From assembly GCA_013151915.1 (NCBI GenBank), contig JAADHJ010000041.1, forward strand, positions 1 through 61,422: a DNA stretch of 61,422 bases, read 5' to 3'. Made by a program: the position numbers and the translations under genes. Under the pieces are notes generated by a model. The model was not told the origin of the DNA and did no database searches. It saw nothing but the letters and a program-made list of their open reading frames with translations. This document shows, in pieces, positions 35,418 through 45,570 of this stretch; the stretch's first letter is position 1; every line of letters starts with the position of its first letter. Origin of the DNA: Deltaproteobacteria bacterium. Lineage in GTDB: Bacteria > BMS3Abin14.

Positions 35418-38200
35418 CCGGACTTCCCGGCGCCGATGGTTTTGTACATGAAGTTTTTGAACCTCATCAGAGCCTTTTGCTCACCATATGGGGTTTCCTC
35501 CAGCGCACGGAGGAGAAGTGCGGCCTCTTTCACCCCCCCTCCCTCGGCGAGGGCTATTTTGTAGATCCTGAGCACCATGGATCGGGTCATGTCATGGGCT
35601 ATGAAGGGTGCGTGGATCATATCCCAGAAATTCCCCTTGCCTCCCCTGATGAGGTCATAAAGGGCGGATTCATTGTCCCCATCCGGGCCCGGCCCTCTAA
35701 AGTGCCGGAGCGCTTTCCTGATCTCCTGCTCTCCGACTAAACCATCAACGCTCTCAAACAACCCCCCCTGGAGGATGCTCACCAGCTGCCTGATATTTCC
35801 AGGATATTCCAACCCGGTCAAAAAGAGGGATGCCTGGGGAGTCAGGTGAGGGGGGGAAGCATTCCTGGAGAATTTGGAGTGTAGCCGCCCGAGGAAATGT
35901 TTCGCCAGATCTGGAATATCCTCCCGACGTTCCCTCAAGGGCGGCACTTTGAGAACGATCTCCCTTAGACGGTGATAAAGGTCCTCTCGGAAGTTTCCCA
36001 GTTCTATCTCCTTCCCGAGGTCCCTGTTTGTAGCGGCAACGAATATCACCCTGCTCCTCTGGATGCGGCTGTCACCCAGCCGTGAAAACTCGCCGCTGTC
36101 TAAAAACCTCAGAAGCTGGACCTGGGTTTTCTGATCCGCGTCTCCTATCTCGTCCAGGAACACGATCCCGCCATCGGCCTCGTCAAAGATCCCCTTGCGG
36201 TCCGCGTAAGCCCCCGTATACGCGCCTTTTCTATGTCCGAAAAGTTCGGAGAAGGTCAGGTCGCCGCCATAGGCCGCTATGTTGGTCTTTCTCAGGGGCA
36301 GTTCCTCTCTTTTTCCCACGGCTTCCCGATAACGCTCATTGAGAAGAGAGTACAGGTTGTTGAAAACAAACTCCTTCCCCGAACCTGTCTCCCCCGTGAT
36401 CAGCAGGGTGGGAAGTCCAAACTCGATCCCTTCCCCGACATCACCATCCCAGTTCAGCAGCCAGCTTGTCAGTGGCGGCACCAGAAGCCCCAGACGGTCC
36501 ACCAGTTCCGTGGATGCTCTGCTCTTTCCTATGATATTACCGAGGAGATAGGAACTGACCGCAGGATCTCTGTACTCGACCTCCCTTTTCAACCTGGCCA
36601 CTTTCTGGGTCAACTCCGATATCTTTATCAGGTCGGCGATCCTGTTGGCGATCAGGCGGGAAATGAGAAGAATGATCCTCTGATGCTCCTGATTAAAGTA
36701 TCTCTCCTGATAGCTGTCCAGGTTGATAACCCCGATTACGCTTCCGCCAACAACGATAGGTACGGCCAGTTCGGATCGGACAAGACTGCTCAAATTCTTG
36801 AAAAACCCCCCTTTTCCGGCCTCTTCAACGGTATCGTTGCACAGGAAAGGTTTTCCGGTATGGGCTACGTAACCTGTAAGGGATCTCTCCTCGACCGGCA
36901 GTTCCTCACCCCCCACCTTTAAAAGGGGGATCTGCGCTTTTCTCCACCCCCTGGATTTCGCCCCGGACGGCCCGCTGTCCTCCACCCTGTCCACGACCAC
37001 CCAGCGCTGTTCATCCTCTCTGCTTAAAAGCCCGATGGAACCGGTATCCGCCCCCACCAACTCAACAACCATTGAAACAACCTTATTGAGAAAGACAGGG
37101 AGCTCTGTGTCCTCACCGAGGAGCTGCTCAATTTCGGACAGGACTTTTATCTCGAAGTGTTCTTCACCTGTATCGGCGATGCCCCTGCCAAGCGCCATGG
37201 CATGGTTTTTCAGGAGGCCCAGATCCCACTCGGTGTATTGATGGGGCCTTTTTGTGAAGTAGTTGACCACACAGACTACGGCATCATCATAATCCATCAC
37301 GGGAATCATGAGAAGGGTCCTCAATGAAAGATGATGAAAAACATCCCACCTCTCAAACTGTCTGGACAGGATGTCCTCGAAGAACAGGACATCAGGCGCC
37401 CCGGGACGCATGACAACGCTGTCCCCATCCTGCATTACCAGCAAAGACAACAGGCTTTTGCCTTCCAGAAGGCTGATACGTTCAAGGGTCTCGTAAACCG
37501 GGGGGTCTCCCATGTCCCTGGACGCGGACGCGAGGATTTCCATATGCCCGCCCCGGGCCGTTCTGAGAACTTCGGGCACGGTGGACTCGGCCGGTATCAG
37601 GACCGAGGTCATATCAAGCGCCATCTCCAGTTCAAAGGCTCCGCCGAGGAGAATACGGGCGATTTCTCTTTTTCTCGAGCGATCCAGGTGGCGGTTGAGC
37701 ATAATCTGTTGATGAAACCGATGGGCCTTCTCCAGAACCGGCATGATTCTTTTGAGGAGGCCCCTCACCGCGTCCCGGCTTTCGCCGGACAGTACGCTCC
37801 CCTTGCCATTTTGGGCATCAATGCTGAGGACACCTATGGAGCGGCCTCCCGCATTAAATGGAAAGATGACGGATCGTGTGAGGCTTCTTTCGGAGAACCA
37901 ACGGGTGTGAAGATCGTCACCCCCGGTTTTTTGCGTAGCGGCATCAATAAGCTGGGACGCGAGAAAGGCCCGGACCAGGTAGTTTTCTCTCCACTGGATC
38001 GGGATCCTTGCGCCCTTGCGCTCCAGCTCCCCTTCGGGGGTATAAAGGCAGATGAGGGCACCTTCCCTCATATCTTCCATATAAACCCGGATATTGCTGC
38101 ACCCGGTTATTTCGGTTACGCTTACGGAAAGGTAATGAAGGATATCAAGAAGGTTCTCCTTCCCAAGGGAAAGGATATGTTTAATATCTTTGCCGGTCAT
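35414..38200 (-). CDS. GAF-domain sigma-54-dependent transcriptional activator
   Basis: 928-aa enhancer-binding protein. About 560 N-terminal residues contain probably three GAF-type sensor domains (about 20-190, 200-340 and 360-520; FPFNAGGRSIGVLSIDAQNG; ELAVPIVVGGSVIGVINLDS). The AAA+ core has Walker A GETGSGKEF, Walker B GGIVFLDEIGD and the sigma-54 contact loop as GAYTGA instead of GAFTGA. The C-terminus lacks an obvious Fis-type helix-turn-helix, so DNA binding is uncertain. No receiver domain. Last gene of the ten-gene operon, 28 bases after the M23 gene. Confidence 0.88.
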   Translation of the reverse strand: MTGKDIKHILSLGKENLLDILHYLSVSVTEITGCSNIRVYMEDMREGALICLYTPEGELERKGARIPIQWRENYLVRAFLASQLIDAATQKTGGDDLHTRWFSERSLTRSVIFPFNAGGRSIGVLSIDAQNGKGSVLSGESRDAVRGLLKRIMPVLEKAHRFHQQIMLNRHLDRSRKREIARILLGGAFELEMALDMTSVLIPAESTVPEVLRTARGGHMEILASASRDMGDPPVYETLERISLLEGKSLLSLLVMQDGDSVVMRPGAPDVLFFEDILSRQFERWDVFHHLSLRTLLMIPVMDYDDAVVCVVNYFTKRPHQYTEWDLGLLKNHAMALGRGIADTGEEHFEIKVLSEIEQLLGEDTELPVFLNKVVSMVVELVGADTGSIGLLSREDEQRWVVVDRVEDSGPSGAKSRGWRKAQIPLLKVGGEELPVEERSLTGYVAHTGKPFLCNDTVEEAGKGGFFKNLSSLVRSELAVPIVVGGSVIGVINLDSYQERYFNQEHQRIILLISRLIANRIADLIKISELTQKVARLKREVEYRDPAVSSYLLGNIIGKSRASTELVDRLGLLVPPLTSWLLNWDGDVGEGIEFGLPTLLITGETGSGKEFVFNNLYSLLNERYREAVGKREELPLRKTNIAAYGGDLTFSELFGHRKGAYTGAYADRKGIFDEADGGIVFLDEIGDADQKTQVQLLRFLDSGEFSRLGDSRIQRSRVIFVAATNRDLGKEIELGNFREDLYHRLREIVLKVPPLRERREDIPDLAKHFLGRLHSKFSRNASPPHLTPQASLFLTGLEYPGNIRQLVSILQGGLFESVDGLVGEQEIRKALRHFRGPGPDGDNESALYDLIRGGKGNFWDMIHAPFIAHDMTRSMVLRIYKIALAEGGGVKEAALLLRALEETPYGEQKALMRFKNFMYKTIGAGKSG

Positions 38201-38228
38201 GTCGGATAACTCTGTTGCCTTTTACCCG

Positions 38229-39566
38229 TCACCTGGTTCCGGGCACTTGGTTCCGGGCACTGAGCTCCAGACTCCCGTCGGAAAGCAGGGCTGCCCTTTC
38301 GTCGACCATCTGCAGGTACGACTCCATTTCATCCCGTGGAACAGAGGATGCCCTCGGGACATTCACCTTCCTCGGATCCACATATCGGCCGTTGCGGTAC
38401 ATGGCGAAATGAAGGTGCGGCCCGGTGGTTCTTCCGGTTGCCCCAACAAAGCCGATGACCTGCCCCTGGCGGACGTGGACACCTCTCGAAATACCGGATG
38501 CGAAGGAGTTCAGATGCGCATATGCGCTGGAATAGGTCGAATTGTGGCGTATTTTCAACATTCTTCCATTGAATCGATCTGTTTTCCTGAGGATCACCGT
38601 GCCGTCGCCGATGGTGTGCACCGGTGTGCCGGTTCTGGCGGTGTAGTCAACCCCCAGATGGGGCGCCATTTTTTTAGTCACGGGGTTGAGCCTTCTGTGT
38701 GAAAACCCTGAGCTGATCCTTCTGAATTTCAAGGGCGCCTTGAGAAACTGCTTCCTCAGGCTGCCGCCCTCCTCATCGAAATATCCGCCACTGCCCTGCG
38801 CCGGCCTGTAAAGAAAAGCCTGGTAGAGGTGCCCGGCATTTTTAAAACGGGCTGCCAGGATGCGTCCATATTTGACAAATTTCCCGTCGCGGTAGAATTT
38901 CTCCAGCAGGATCGAAAAGACGTCCCCTTTCCTTAAGTCCCTGAAGAAATCGATCTGCCACGCAAATATTTCAGCAAGATCCATGGCCAGGATAGGGTTT
39001 TCTCCCAGGGACTCGATGGCGTTAAAAAGGGAATTTTCAATGACGCCCGATACCAAAACAGTTTTTACATTGTACTCGATGGGTTCTACGCTGACCTCCG
39101 GTTTTTTGCTGCCTAAGGAAACTTTGACAAGTCTGTTTTCATCGGGCTCGTACTGGTATTCCACCGCCGTATCATTCCTTTTGATGATCCTGTATGGTCG
39201 CCCTGCCACAAGCCTGGCAATATTCACCCCATCCACCCTTTTGGATGCCAGCGTCATGATGGAATCGTCGCTGACCCCAAGGCCTTTGAGTATGCCATAA
39301 AAGGTTTCCCCTTTTTTCACCTTGAATTCGCTGACCACAGGTCGAGTTATCGAAGGGGCTGCTTCCTTCGGGCCGGTCGGTTTTTCGGAGACAATGGGAG
39401 GCTTCGGCAACCTCTTTTCAGATCTCCCCGGGAAATAACTGAAACCGACCAGGCCGAGACTGATAAGGAGTAGAAAAACGAAACGGATTCTCACCGGTCG
39501 TCTTCGGATGTGGCTGTTTCGTTTCTGCCTCTGAGAGGCTGGATATTTTGGGCGGTTTTCTCTCAT
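38229..39566 (-). CDS. M23-family murein endopeptidase with LysM/OapA-like domain
   Basis: 445-aa envelope protease of the MepM/Csd3 type. A membrane anchor near residues 27-45 (IRFVFLLLISLGLVGFSYF) is followed by an OapA/LysM-like region (EFKVKKGETFYGILKGLGV), a Csd3-type second domain, and a C-terminal M23 domain with zinc ligands HLGVD and HLHF. It should cut cross-link peptides in murein. It overlaps the upstream 95-aa gene as ATGA. Confidence 0.92.
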   Translation of the reverse strand: MRENRPKYPASQRQKRNSHIRRRPVRIRFVFLLLISLGLVGFSYFPGRSEKRLPKPPIVSEKPTGPKEAAPSITRPVVSEFKVKKGETFYGILKGLGVSDDSIMTLASKRVDGVNIARLVAGRPYRIIKRNDTAVEYQYEPDENRLVKVSLGSKKPEVSVEPIEYNVKTVLVSGVIENSLFNAIESLGENPILAMDLAEIFAWQIDFFRDLRKGDVFSILLEKFYRDGKFVKYGRILAARFKNAGHLYQAFLYRPAQGSGGYFDEEGGSLRKQFLKAPLKFRRISSGFSHRRLNPVTKKMAPHLGVDYTARTGTPVHTIGDGTVILRKTDRFNGRMLKIRHNSTYSSAYAHLNSFASGISRGVHVRQGQVIGFVGATGRTTGPHLHFAMYRNGRYVDPRKVNVPRASSVPRDEMESYLQMVDERAALLSDGSLELSARNQVPGTR

Positions 39567-39850
39567 TCCCAGATTTTCTCCTCCACCATCAGGCGGAGTA
39601 TGGCATCCCGATCTCCATCTCCTGAATCCTGAAGGTACGCGTAAAAAATCTCTTCCAGGTCCATAAGCGCCATCTCGTGGACCTTGACAATCGGGAAGAA
39701 ATTCTCCGAAAGCTCGGGCAAGTCCAGTCGGACCATGTTTCTCGTGGCCAGGCCTCGAACCGCTCCGATGCTGTAGTCACGTCCATAGTAAGAGAGAACC
39801 TCCCTCGCGTTGCGGATAAGTTCTTCAAGGTTATTTTCCCTGTTTGTCAT
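39563..39850 (-). CDS. Small hypothetical protein, 95 aa
   Basis: Unrecognised. Begins MTNRENNLEELIRNAREVL, acidic and mainly helical, no membrane segment or metal motif. The ATG at 39850 overlaps the TPR gene end by 20 bases and its stop overlaps the M23 start. A longer upstream frame would overlap the TPR gene further and has no ribosome site. Its place in a dense operon suggests a soluble partner or adaptor of the envelope proteins. Confidence 0.7.
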   Translation of the reverse strand: MTNRENNLEELIRNAREVLSYYGRDYSIGAVRGLATRNMVRLDLPELSENFFPIVKVHEMALMDLEEIFYAYLQDSGDGDRDAILRLMVEEKIWE

Positions 39851-40877
39851 CGCTTTCTTCCTGAATTTTTTCAATGCTGTCCAGACGTTTTCGGACCTCA
39901 TCAAGATAACCCTTCAGTTTTCTGTTTTTCGGATCCCGCGCCAGGGCCAGATTCCAGGTCTCCCGGGCCTGCGTGAACCGTCCCTTGGCGTAGAATTTCA
40001 GACCCAGCAGCCTGGCGAACTCCACAACCTCGTCGAGCCTCCCTTTTTCCATGGGGGGCTCGCTCAGGGTCAGCCCCAGATAATAGTAAGCGTCGTTCAG
40101 GTTTCCCTGTTCCTCCACCTGGACGGCCATCTTGAACGCCTCCCTCGACCGGGCCTCTCTGAGGGTCTTAATTTCAATCAGCAGGCGTTGGGCAGGCATG
40201 GGGAGGACCGTGGCGACCTTGTATTTCTGCAAGGTTTTTTCGGCATCGCGGAGACGCCCCGCCTTAAAATATTTTCTGGCCAAAGCCAGATTCTTTTCCG
40301 CTTCCCGGCGGATCTCCTGATGCTTCTCGGCCTTCCTGAGGAATGCCATCTTCTCCGCAGTTCCCGGCCTTGCCGGCGTCAGAGATGAAATCGCTTCCAA
40401 CCGTTTTATGGCTCCCGCAAAATCTCCCCGTTCTTCCAGGTATTGCGCCTCCTCTTCAAGTCCCTCCACACGCGCCTCAATGGATCGCTCTACACCCGAC
40501 AGCAGCTTTTTGACCCAGTAGTAACGAGGGTAGATCTTCAATGCCTTCCTCATGCTGTCCCTGGCGCCGCCGAGATCTCCCTGGCTCTTCTCCTTGAATG
40601 CCTCTCTTACGAAAGAATCGGCTCTGTCGAGTGTATCACTGGAACGCTTCAGGGCGACCTGGACATCCTCGGAACACAGCTGAATCTCTTCCTGAAGTTT
40701 CCGGGCCGCTTCAACTGCCGCCTGGTGCTCGCCGGCCCGGGAAAATTTGCCTATTCTGCCGCACCTGGTCGTCCTGTCCGTCAATGCCTCCAGGTGAGCG
40801 CAACCTGCCATAACCAGTGCAAGGAGCACAATACACGATATATTACCTAGGTTGTTATTTCCTTGACCTCGGAACAT
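39831..40877 (-). CDS. TPR-repeat lipoprotein
   Basis: 348 aa. A lipoprotein signal with lipobox LVMAGC at about residues 21-26, then helical tetratricopeptide-like repeats (DAYYYLGLTLSEPPMEKGRLDEVVEFA; GRFTQARETWNLALARDPKNRKLKGYLDEV). Likely an outer- or inner-membrane tethered scaffold. The start overlaps the HD-GYP gene by 31 bases. Confidence 0.85.
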   Translation of the reverse strand: MFRGQGNNNLGNISCIVLLALVMAGCAHLEALTDRTTRCGRIGKFSRAGEHQAAVEAARKLQEEIQLCSEDVQVALKRSSDTLDRADSFVREAFKEKSQGDLGGARDSMRKALKIYPRYYWVKKLLSGVERSIEARVEGLEEEAQYLEERGDFAGAIKRLEAISSLTPARPGTAEKMAFLRKAEKHQEIRREAEKNLALARKYFKAGRLRDAEKTLQKYKVATVLPMPAQRLLIEIKTLREARSREAFKMAVQVEEQGNLNDAYYYLGLTLSEPPMEKGRLDEVVEFARLLGLKFYAKGRFTQARETWNLALARDPKNRKLKGYLDEVRKRLDSIEKIQEESDDKQGK

Positions 40878-42211
40878 ATTTCCCCGATCACACCTTCCCG
40901 CTCCAGACTAAGGAACACTTCCACGACCGCCGGGTCAAACTGCGCGCCGGAGTCCGATTTCACCCTGCTTACGGCTTCCTTATGGCCCAGTGCCGATCGG
41001 TAGGCTCGGTCCGAAGTCATGGCATCAAACGCATCGACCAGATTGATGATCCGGGATGGCAGGGGAATATCATCGCCTTTCAAACCATCCGGGTATCCGG
41101 TCCCGTCGAAATGTTCATGGTGGTATTTGACATAGAATCCCGCCCGTTCAAGAGAAGACATGGGACCTAATATGCGCGCACCGATTTCGGGATGGCGTTT
41201 CATGTTAAACAGTTCGCTATCCTTCAGGGGCCCGGTCTTGCCCAGGATATTCCCATCTATTCCTATCTTCCCGATATCGTGCAGGATGGCCGCCATCTCG
41301 AGGTTCTTCTGGTCATCGCCGCCCATTTTCATCCGTTCAGCAATGGCGTGGGAGATCCTGCCCACCCTCTCGCAGTGCCCCCTCGTATAAGCGTCCTTGG
41401 CTTCAACAGCGGCTGCCAGGGATCTGATCGTCTCCCGAAAATTCCTCTCTTTTTCGCTTCGAGTCTCCTGAATCTGTCTGACCATCTCGTTGAAATGCCT
41501 GGTAAGTCTTCCCACTTCGTCTCTTCCCTGCACATCGACGTGCACGAGGAAATTCCCAAATCCGACAGCACGTACCGCCTTGGCCAACATCTCAATCTTT
41601 TTGACCTGAACCCCGGCCAGAAAAAAAATCGCCACAATTCCCAGGGCGGTGACCGCGAACAGGGGAAGCAGAAGACCCTTGAGGGTCTCCTTCATTGCGC
41701 TGTAAATATGTTCTGCGCTCAATCCAACTACCGCCTTGCCTACTGTGACATCCTCGGCCACTATTGGCGCGACAAACTGAATAATACCGGGGGCGGCTGG
41801 GGGAATTTGGTCAAAGTCAATAATATTGCCCGTTTTTCCCTGGGTCGAATGGTAAACAATCTTTCCCTGATGGTTCACAAGATAGGCGTAACGAACGTCC
41901 TCGTCGAGAAGCGTGGACTCGGTCGCCGGGCCAAGACGAAGGTCATCCGATGCGAGGAGAGGGTCTGTAGCGTTTACCGCCAGGTTTTCCGCAAGCGATT
42001 TGGCCCTCTTCTGGCTCTCCATGGAAAGAAAGATCCACTCGTAACGCACAAGGGAAACGGCGATAACCCCGGAAAGGAGGAGCAGAAGAAGTGAGAAAGA
42101 GAGAGCTACTTTAAAACGCAGGGAAAACAGAAAGGGCACACCTTCCGTCGAAAAGAGGCCTTTTGCCCGGGCATTCACGCCTGGCACAATGTTCTTCTTA
42201 TCACGCTCCAA
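40847..42211 (-). CDS. Membrane HD-GYP cyclic di-GMP phosphodiesterase with HAMP domain
   Basis: 454 aa. Two membrane segments (about 32-52 and 180-200) enclose a periplasmic sensor of the dCACHE/PAS type; a HAMP domain follows (IEMLAKAVRAVGFGNFLVHV ... DEVGRLTRHFNEMV), then the HD-GYP domain with HDIGKIGI, HPEIGARIL and the GYP loop HHEHFDGTGYPDGL. The signature residues for metal and c-di-GMP hydrolysis look intact. Start is TTG at 42211, ten bases after GGAGG. Confidence 0.93.
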   Translation of the reverse strand: MERDKKNIVPGVNARAKGLFSTEGVPFLFSLRFKVALSFSLLLLLLSGVIAVSLVRYEWIFLSMESQKRAKSLAENLAVNATDPLLASDDLRLGPATESTLLDEDVRYAYLVNHQGKIVYHSTQGKTGNIIDFDQIPPAAPGIIQFVAPIVAEDVTVGKAVVGLSAEHIYSAMKETLKGLLLPLFAVTALGIVAIFFLAGVQVKKIEMLAKAVRAVGFGNFLVHVDVQGRDEVGRLTRHFNEMVRQIQETRSEKERNFRETIRSLAAAVEAKDAYTRGHCERVGRISHAIAERMKMGGDDQKNLEMAAILHDIGKIGIDGNILGKTGPLKDSELFNMKRHPEIGARILGPMSSLERAGFYVKYHHEHFDGTGYPDGLKGDDIPLPSRIINLVDAFDAMTSDRAYRSALGHKEAVSRVKSDSGAQFDPAVVEVFLSLEREGVIGEICSEVKEITT

Positions 42212-42216
42212 AGGTT

Positions 42217-42777
42217 TTATTCCTCCCTGTTTACTGCGAGCGTTGTGTTCCCGATGGTAAACGTATCACCAAAATTCAGCCGGGCTGTGAGGACCTTCTT
42301 TCCACCCACGAAAGTTCCGTTTGTGCTCTCCATGTCAATGAGAAACAGATATTCATCGAAGATCCTGACCTGACAGTGTTTCCGGGAAACCTCAGAATCG
42401 TTGATTACAATATCAGCCTCGCTCCTCCCCAACGAGACCGCAGGTTTGTCAACGAGATAGACGTCACCGCCGGGCAAGGTCGTCAGAAAATATTTTTTCC
42501 CCTCCTGGAGATGGGGTTTTTCCCGGGAAGCTTCACGCAAAAGATCCGTCACCTCGCTCCTGCTCTGATCAACCTCCTGAAAATCGTAAGACATGGTCTG
42601 GCTGTAATCCACCCCGGGGGGGTCCATAAGGTTTACGGAAGAACTGCCGCCTCCTCTCCTGGGTGGTATCAGAATATCCTGACCGCAGTTGGGGCAGCTC
42701 AACTTCGTTCCCCTGGCCGGGATCTTTCTATCGGCCACCTGACAGGGAGTCTGGCAGTTGCTGCAGGTTATTTTCAT
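42217..42777 (-). CDS. Zinc-ribbon FHA-domain protein
   Basis: 186 aa. The N-terminus is a MJ0042-type zinc ribbon (CSNCQTPC ... LSCPNCGQDI); the C-terminus is a FHA domain (SLGRSEADIVINDSEVSRKH, STNGTFVGGKKV) that reads phospho-threonine peptides. Ser and Gly in GRS and the SRKH and STNGT motifs are all present, so it should bind. No Ser/Thr kinase is in the window. Starts directly after the CHB/propeller gene stop (TAG then ATG). Confidence 0.9.
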   Translation of the reverse strand: MKITCSNCQTPCQVADRKIPARGTKLSCPNCGQDILIPPRRGGGSSSVNLMDPPGVDYSQTMSYDFQEVDQSRSEVTDLLREASREKPHLQEGKKYFLTTLPGGDVYLVDKPAVSLGRSEADIVINDSEVSRKHCQVRIFDEYLFLIDMESTNGTFVGGKKVLTARLNFGDTFTIGNTTLAVNREE

Positions 42778-45570
42778 CTATCGTCGCCTGTATACCGGCA
42801 TCTTAACCACGGAAAAACGCTTTCCATCGTATTTAAAAACTCCCTGGTCCGTATGAAACCACTTGTTATCCGACAGGTCCACAGCAATCACGGGAACAGA
42901 GCGTCCAAAAAATCCCTGGTCCGGACCGAAAACCACCCATTTTTTCCCATCAAACCGGGCGATTCCGCTTTCCCTGGTTCCGATCCAGACATTCCAGCGT
43001 CCGTCAACGGCAATGGCGGTCACCCTGTCGGAAGGAAGACCGTCAAGATGGGTAAAGACCCTGATCACCTTGTCGCGAAAACTGGCTACCCCCTTGTCCG
43101 TAGCGATCCAGAAAACTCCGTTGGCATCGATGGCCAGCGCGTTCACATTGTCGTCCGGAAGACCATCCCTGGATGTATAGACCTTAAAGGAATTGCCGTC
43201 AAAACGGGCCAACCCCTTGTCCGTGCCGAACCAGAGATGCTTTCTCTGATCCACGACGATACAGTTGATAAAGTTGCTCGGCAAACCATCGCCGTAATCA
43301 AAGGTTACCCAGTTCTTCGCGCCATCGAACTGGGAAACACCTTTATCGGTTCCGATCCATTTAAAGCCCAGATGGTCAACCGCGATGGCCCGGACAGAAT
43401 TACTGATGAGGCCGTTGTCCCTGGTGAAGTTCTTCCTCCTCTTGTTAATGATGTTTACTCTGAAAAGCCCCTCATCGCCTCCGACCCACAGGAAGTTTCC
43501 ATCCAATACGCTGGGAAAGATAAACACTCCATTGGTGTTGTCTCTCCATAGACCGCTTGCCACTGTGTAACTGGCGGTTTTAACTTTTTCGTGGTTCCCC
43601 GCCCTGTCCACGGCGAAAAATCTGATTGTGGCTTTGTCACGGAGAATCAGCGGAACGGTATACTGAGGGGACCCGTCCGTGGGTTCCGTACCGTCCAGGG
43701 TATAACGAATAATCGCGTTTTCCTCGCTCTTCAGCTCCAGGGTTATGGGGGGATTATATTGACCCGGCGCTGGATAAGAGATGGTGTTGGGCGGCTCGGA
43801 ATCGATGGTATATTCGGCCATCTGGATCCCTTCCCTGTTCCCGGCCGCATCCTCGGAATAAAAGAATATTTTTCCGCTTTGGCTCAGTACGAAGGGTCCG
43901 CCATAAATGGAGAACTTCTTATTTACTCCCGTTCTGATGAATATTCTGCCGCCTTTCTCGGATTTCAGGGATACACTCACAGGCCTGTTGTATATTCCGG
44001 CCGGCGGATCAACGGTGGTTGACGGAGGTGTCTGATCAAATGTGTATTTTTCGACTTTAACCGCCTCCCTGTTGCCGGATTCGTCAACTGCGAAAAACTT
44101 CAGAACAGTATCCCGGGCTACGGGAACAGGGTTTTCATATTCCGGCGAGGCGTCGCTCGGGGTGCTTCCGTCAGTGGTGTATCGAATGACAGCATTATCC
44201 TCGGTCTTCAACACGACGAGGATAGGCCCTGAAAACATCCCTTCGCCGGGGTCAGCGGAGGTAACCGGCGGTGTCCGGTCCAGAATATAGCGCTGGCTGA
44301 CAACATCACTACGGTTGCCGACTTTATCCACAGCGAAGTAGGATAAAACAGCATTCCTGGTCACATTGATGGGGCCACGGTATCTCGATGACTGACGTGT
44401 TACCGAACTCCCGTCAAGTGTGTAGAAAATATTCGCCGGTTCGGACGTTTCCAGTTTAACCCGGATTCTTCCCGAATAATTGCCTCCCTTCGGGCGCGGC
44501 ACCACAGTGGGCGCAGTAGTATCGATGATAAATTCGGCTGTGGCTGTTTCTCCCCTGTTTCCAGCTTCGTCCACCGCAAAATATTTAAGGACCATCGAAC
44601 GGTTCAGTTTTATGGCACCATGGAAAATTGGTGACGAGGGACCTGGTTCACGTTCACCGATCTCGTACCGGATCGTTCCCTTCTCATTGGATGACAGGGT
44701 CACATTAACCGCGGTTCCATAGGTCCCCGGATGAGGCTCCACTTTAACCTTGGGGGGAACGGTATCGATCACATATCGTTCCTCACGGACATTTTCCTTG
44801 TTCCCGGCGCCATCAACAGCAAAAAAACGCAGAACCCCGCTGCGTTGAAAGGTGATGGGTTTCAAATAGGCACGGGACCGGGAGGTAGGCCGGCTTCCAT
44901 CGAGCGTGTAATGGATCCTGGCCCCCTCTTCACCAACGAGGGAAACGGTGACGGGACTGTTGAACAGTCCGCCGGACGGATCGGCGATGGTCACAGGCCT
45001 GGTAGTGTCGATAAGGATATGGTAAATCTCCGTCCTGACCGCCTCCTTGTTTCCCGCCTTATCCATGGAGAAGAATTTAAGCGATGTATCCTTTTTTATT
45101 CTAAGGGGCTTACCGTAGACAGGTGAGCCTTCTCCGGGGACACTTCCATCAAGGGTAAATCGGGTGACGGCATCCTCTTCGGTGGTCAGGCGGATGGATA
45201 TCGGATGGTTGTACTTACCCCCCTTCGGACGGGCAGCCGTAACGGGAGGCTCCGTATCCAGGCGCACATGAAAAATCGAGGTCTGTATCTCCGACCGGTT
45301 GCCTGCCCGGTCGGCGGCAAAATAACGAACCTGAGCGTCATTCCGCAAGGTGACGGGAACGATGTAGGGCATAGGTTCCTGATCGCCGATGGAATAGAAA
45401 ACGACGGCGCCCTGCTCGGTGGTAAAAACCAGGGAAACCGCCTTATTGTAGGTTCCGGGGGGAGGTTGGATGGAAACGGCCGGAGGGGTTCTATCAAAAG
45501 GAAAGAACCGGGCAACGACAGCCACAACTGCCAGAAGAATGGCCAGGAATAGAAAGACCTTGCCTCTCAT
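42778..45570 (-). CDS. Exported protein with eight chitobiase-like repeats and a C-terminal beta-propeller (paralogue A)
   Basis: 930 aa. One N-terminal membrane or signal segment (FLFLAILLAVVAVVARFF), then eight tandem chitobiase C-terminal-like (CHB_HEX_C) beta-sandwich repeats of about 80 residues with the frame IRYTLDGSxP ... LKFFAVDxAGNxE, and a two-component-regulator-type beta-propeller (about 690-930) of six to seven blades (KWIGTDKGVSQFDG; LWFGTDKGLARFDG; GLPSDRVTAIAVD). The usual histidine kinase or Y_Y_Y domain of such sensors is absent. It may bind glycans or wall fragments. Preceded by a 29-codon frame and followed without gap by the FHA gene. Confidence 0.85.
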   Translation of the reverse strand: MRGKVFLFLAILLAVVAVVARFFPFDRTPPAVSIQPPPGTYNKAVSLVFTTEQGAVVFYSIGDQEPMPYIVPVTLRNDAQVRYFAADRAGNRSEIQTSIFHVRLDTEPPVTAARPKGGKYNHPISIRLTTEEDAVTRFTLDGSVPGEGSPVYGKPLRIKKDTSLKFFSMDKAGNKEAVRTEIYHILIDTTRPVTIADPSGGLFNSPVTVSLVGEEGARIHYTLDGSRPTSRSRAYLKPITFQRSGVLRFFAVDGAGNKENVREERYVIDTVPPKVKVEPHPGTYGTAVNVTLSSNEKGTIRYEIGEREPGPSSPIFHGAIKLNRSMVLKYFAVDEAGNRGETATAEFIIDTTAPTVVPRPKGGNYSGRIRVKLETSEPANIFYTLDGSSVTRQSSRYRGPINVTRNAVLSYFAVDKVGNRSDVVSQRYILDRTPPVTSADPGEGMFSGPILVVLKTEDNAVIRYTTDGSTPSDASPEYENPVPVARDTVLKFFAVDESGNREAVKVEKYTFDQTPPSTTVDPPAGIYNRPVSVSLKSEKGGRIFIRTGVNKKFSIYGGPFVLSQSGKIFFYSEDAAGNREGIQMAEYTIDSEPPNTISYPAPGQYNPPITLELKSEENAIIRYTLDGTEPTDGSPQYTVPLILRDKATIRFFAVDRAGNHEKVKTASYTVASGLWRDNTNGVFIFPSVLDGNFLWVGGDEGLFRVNIINKRRKNFTRDNGLISNSVRAIAVDHLGFKWIGTDKGVSQFDGAKNWVTFDYGDGLPSNFINCIVVDQRKHLWFGTDKGLARFDGNSFKVYTSRDGLPDDNVNALAIDANGVFWIATDKGVASFRDKVIRVFTHLDGLPSDRVTAIAVDGRWNVWIGTRESGIARFDGKKWVVFGPDQGFFGRSVPVIAVDLSDNKWFHTDQGVFKYDGKRFSVVKMPVYRRR

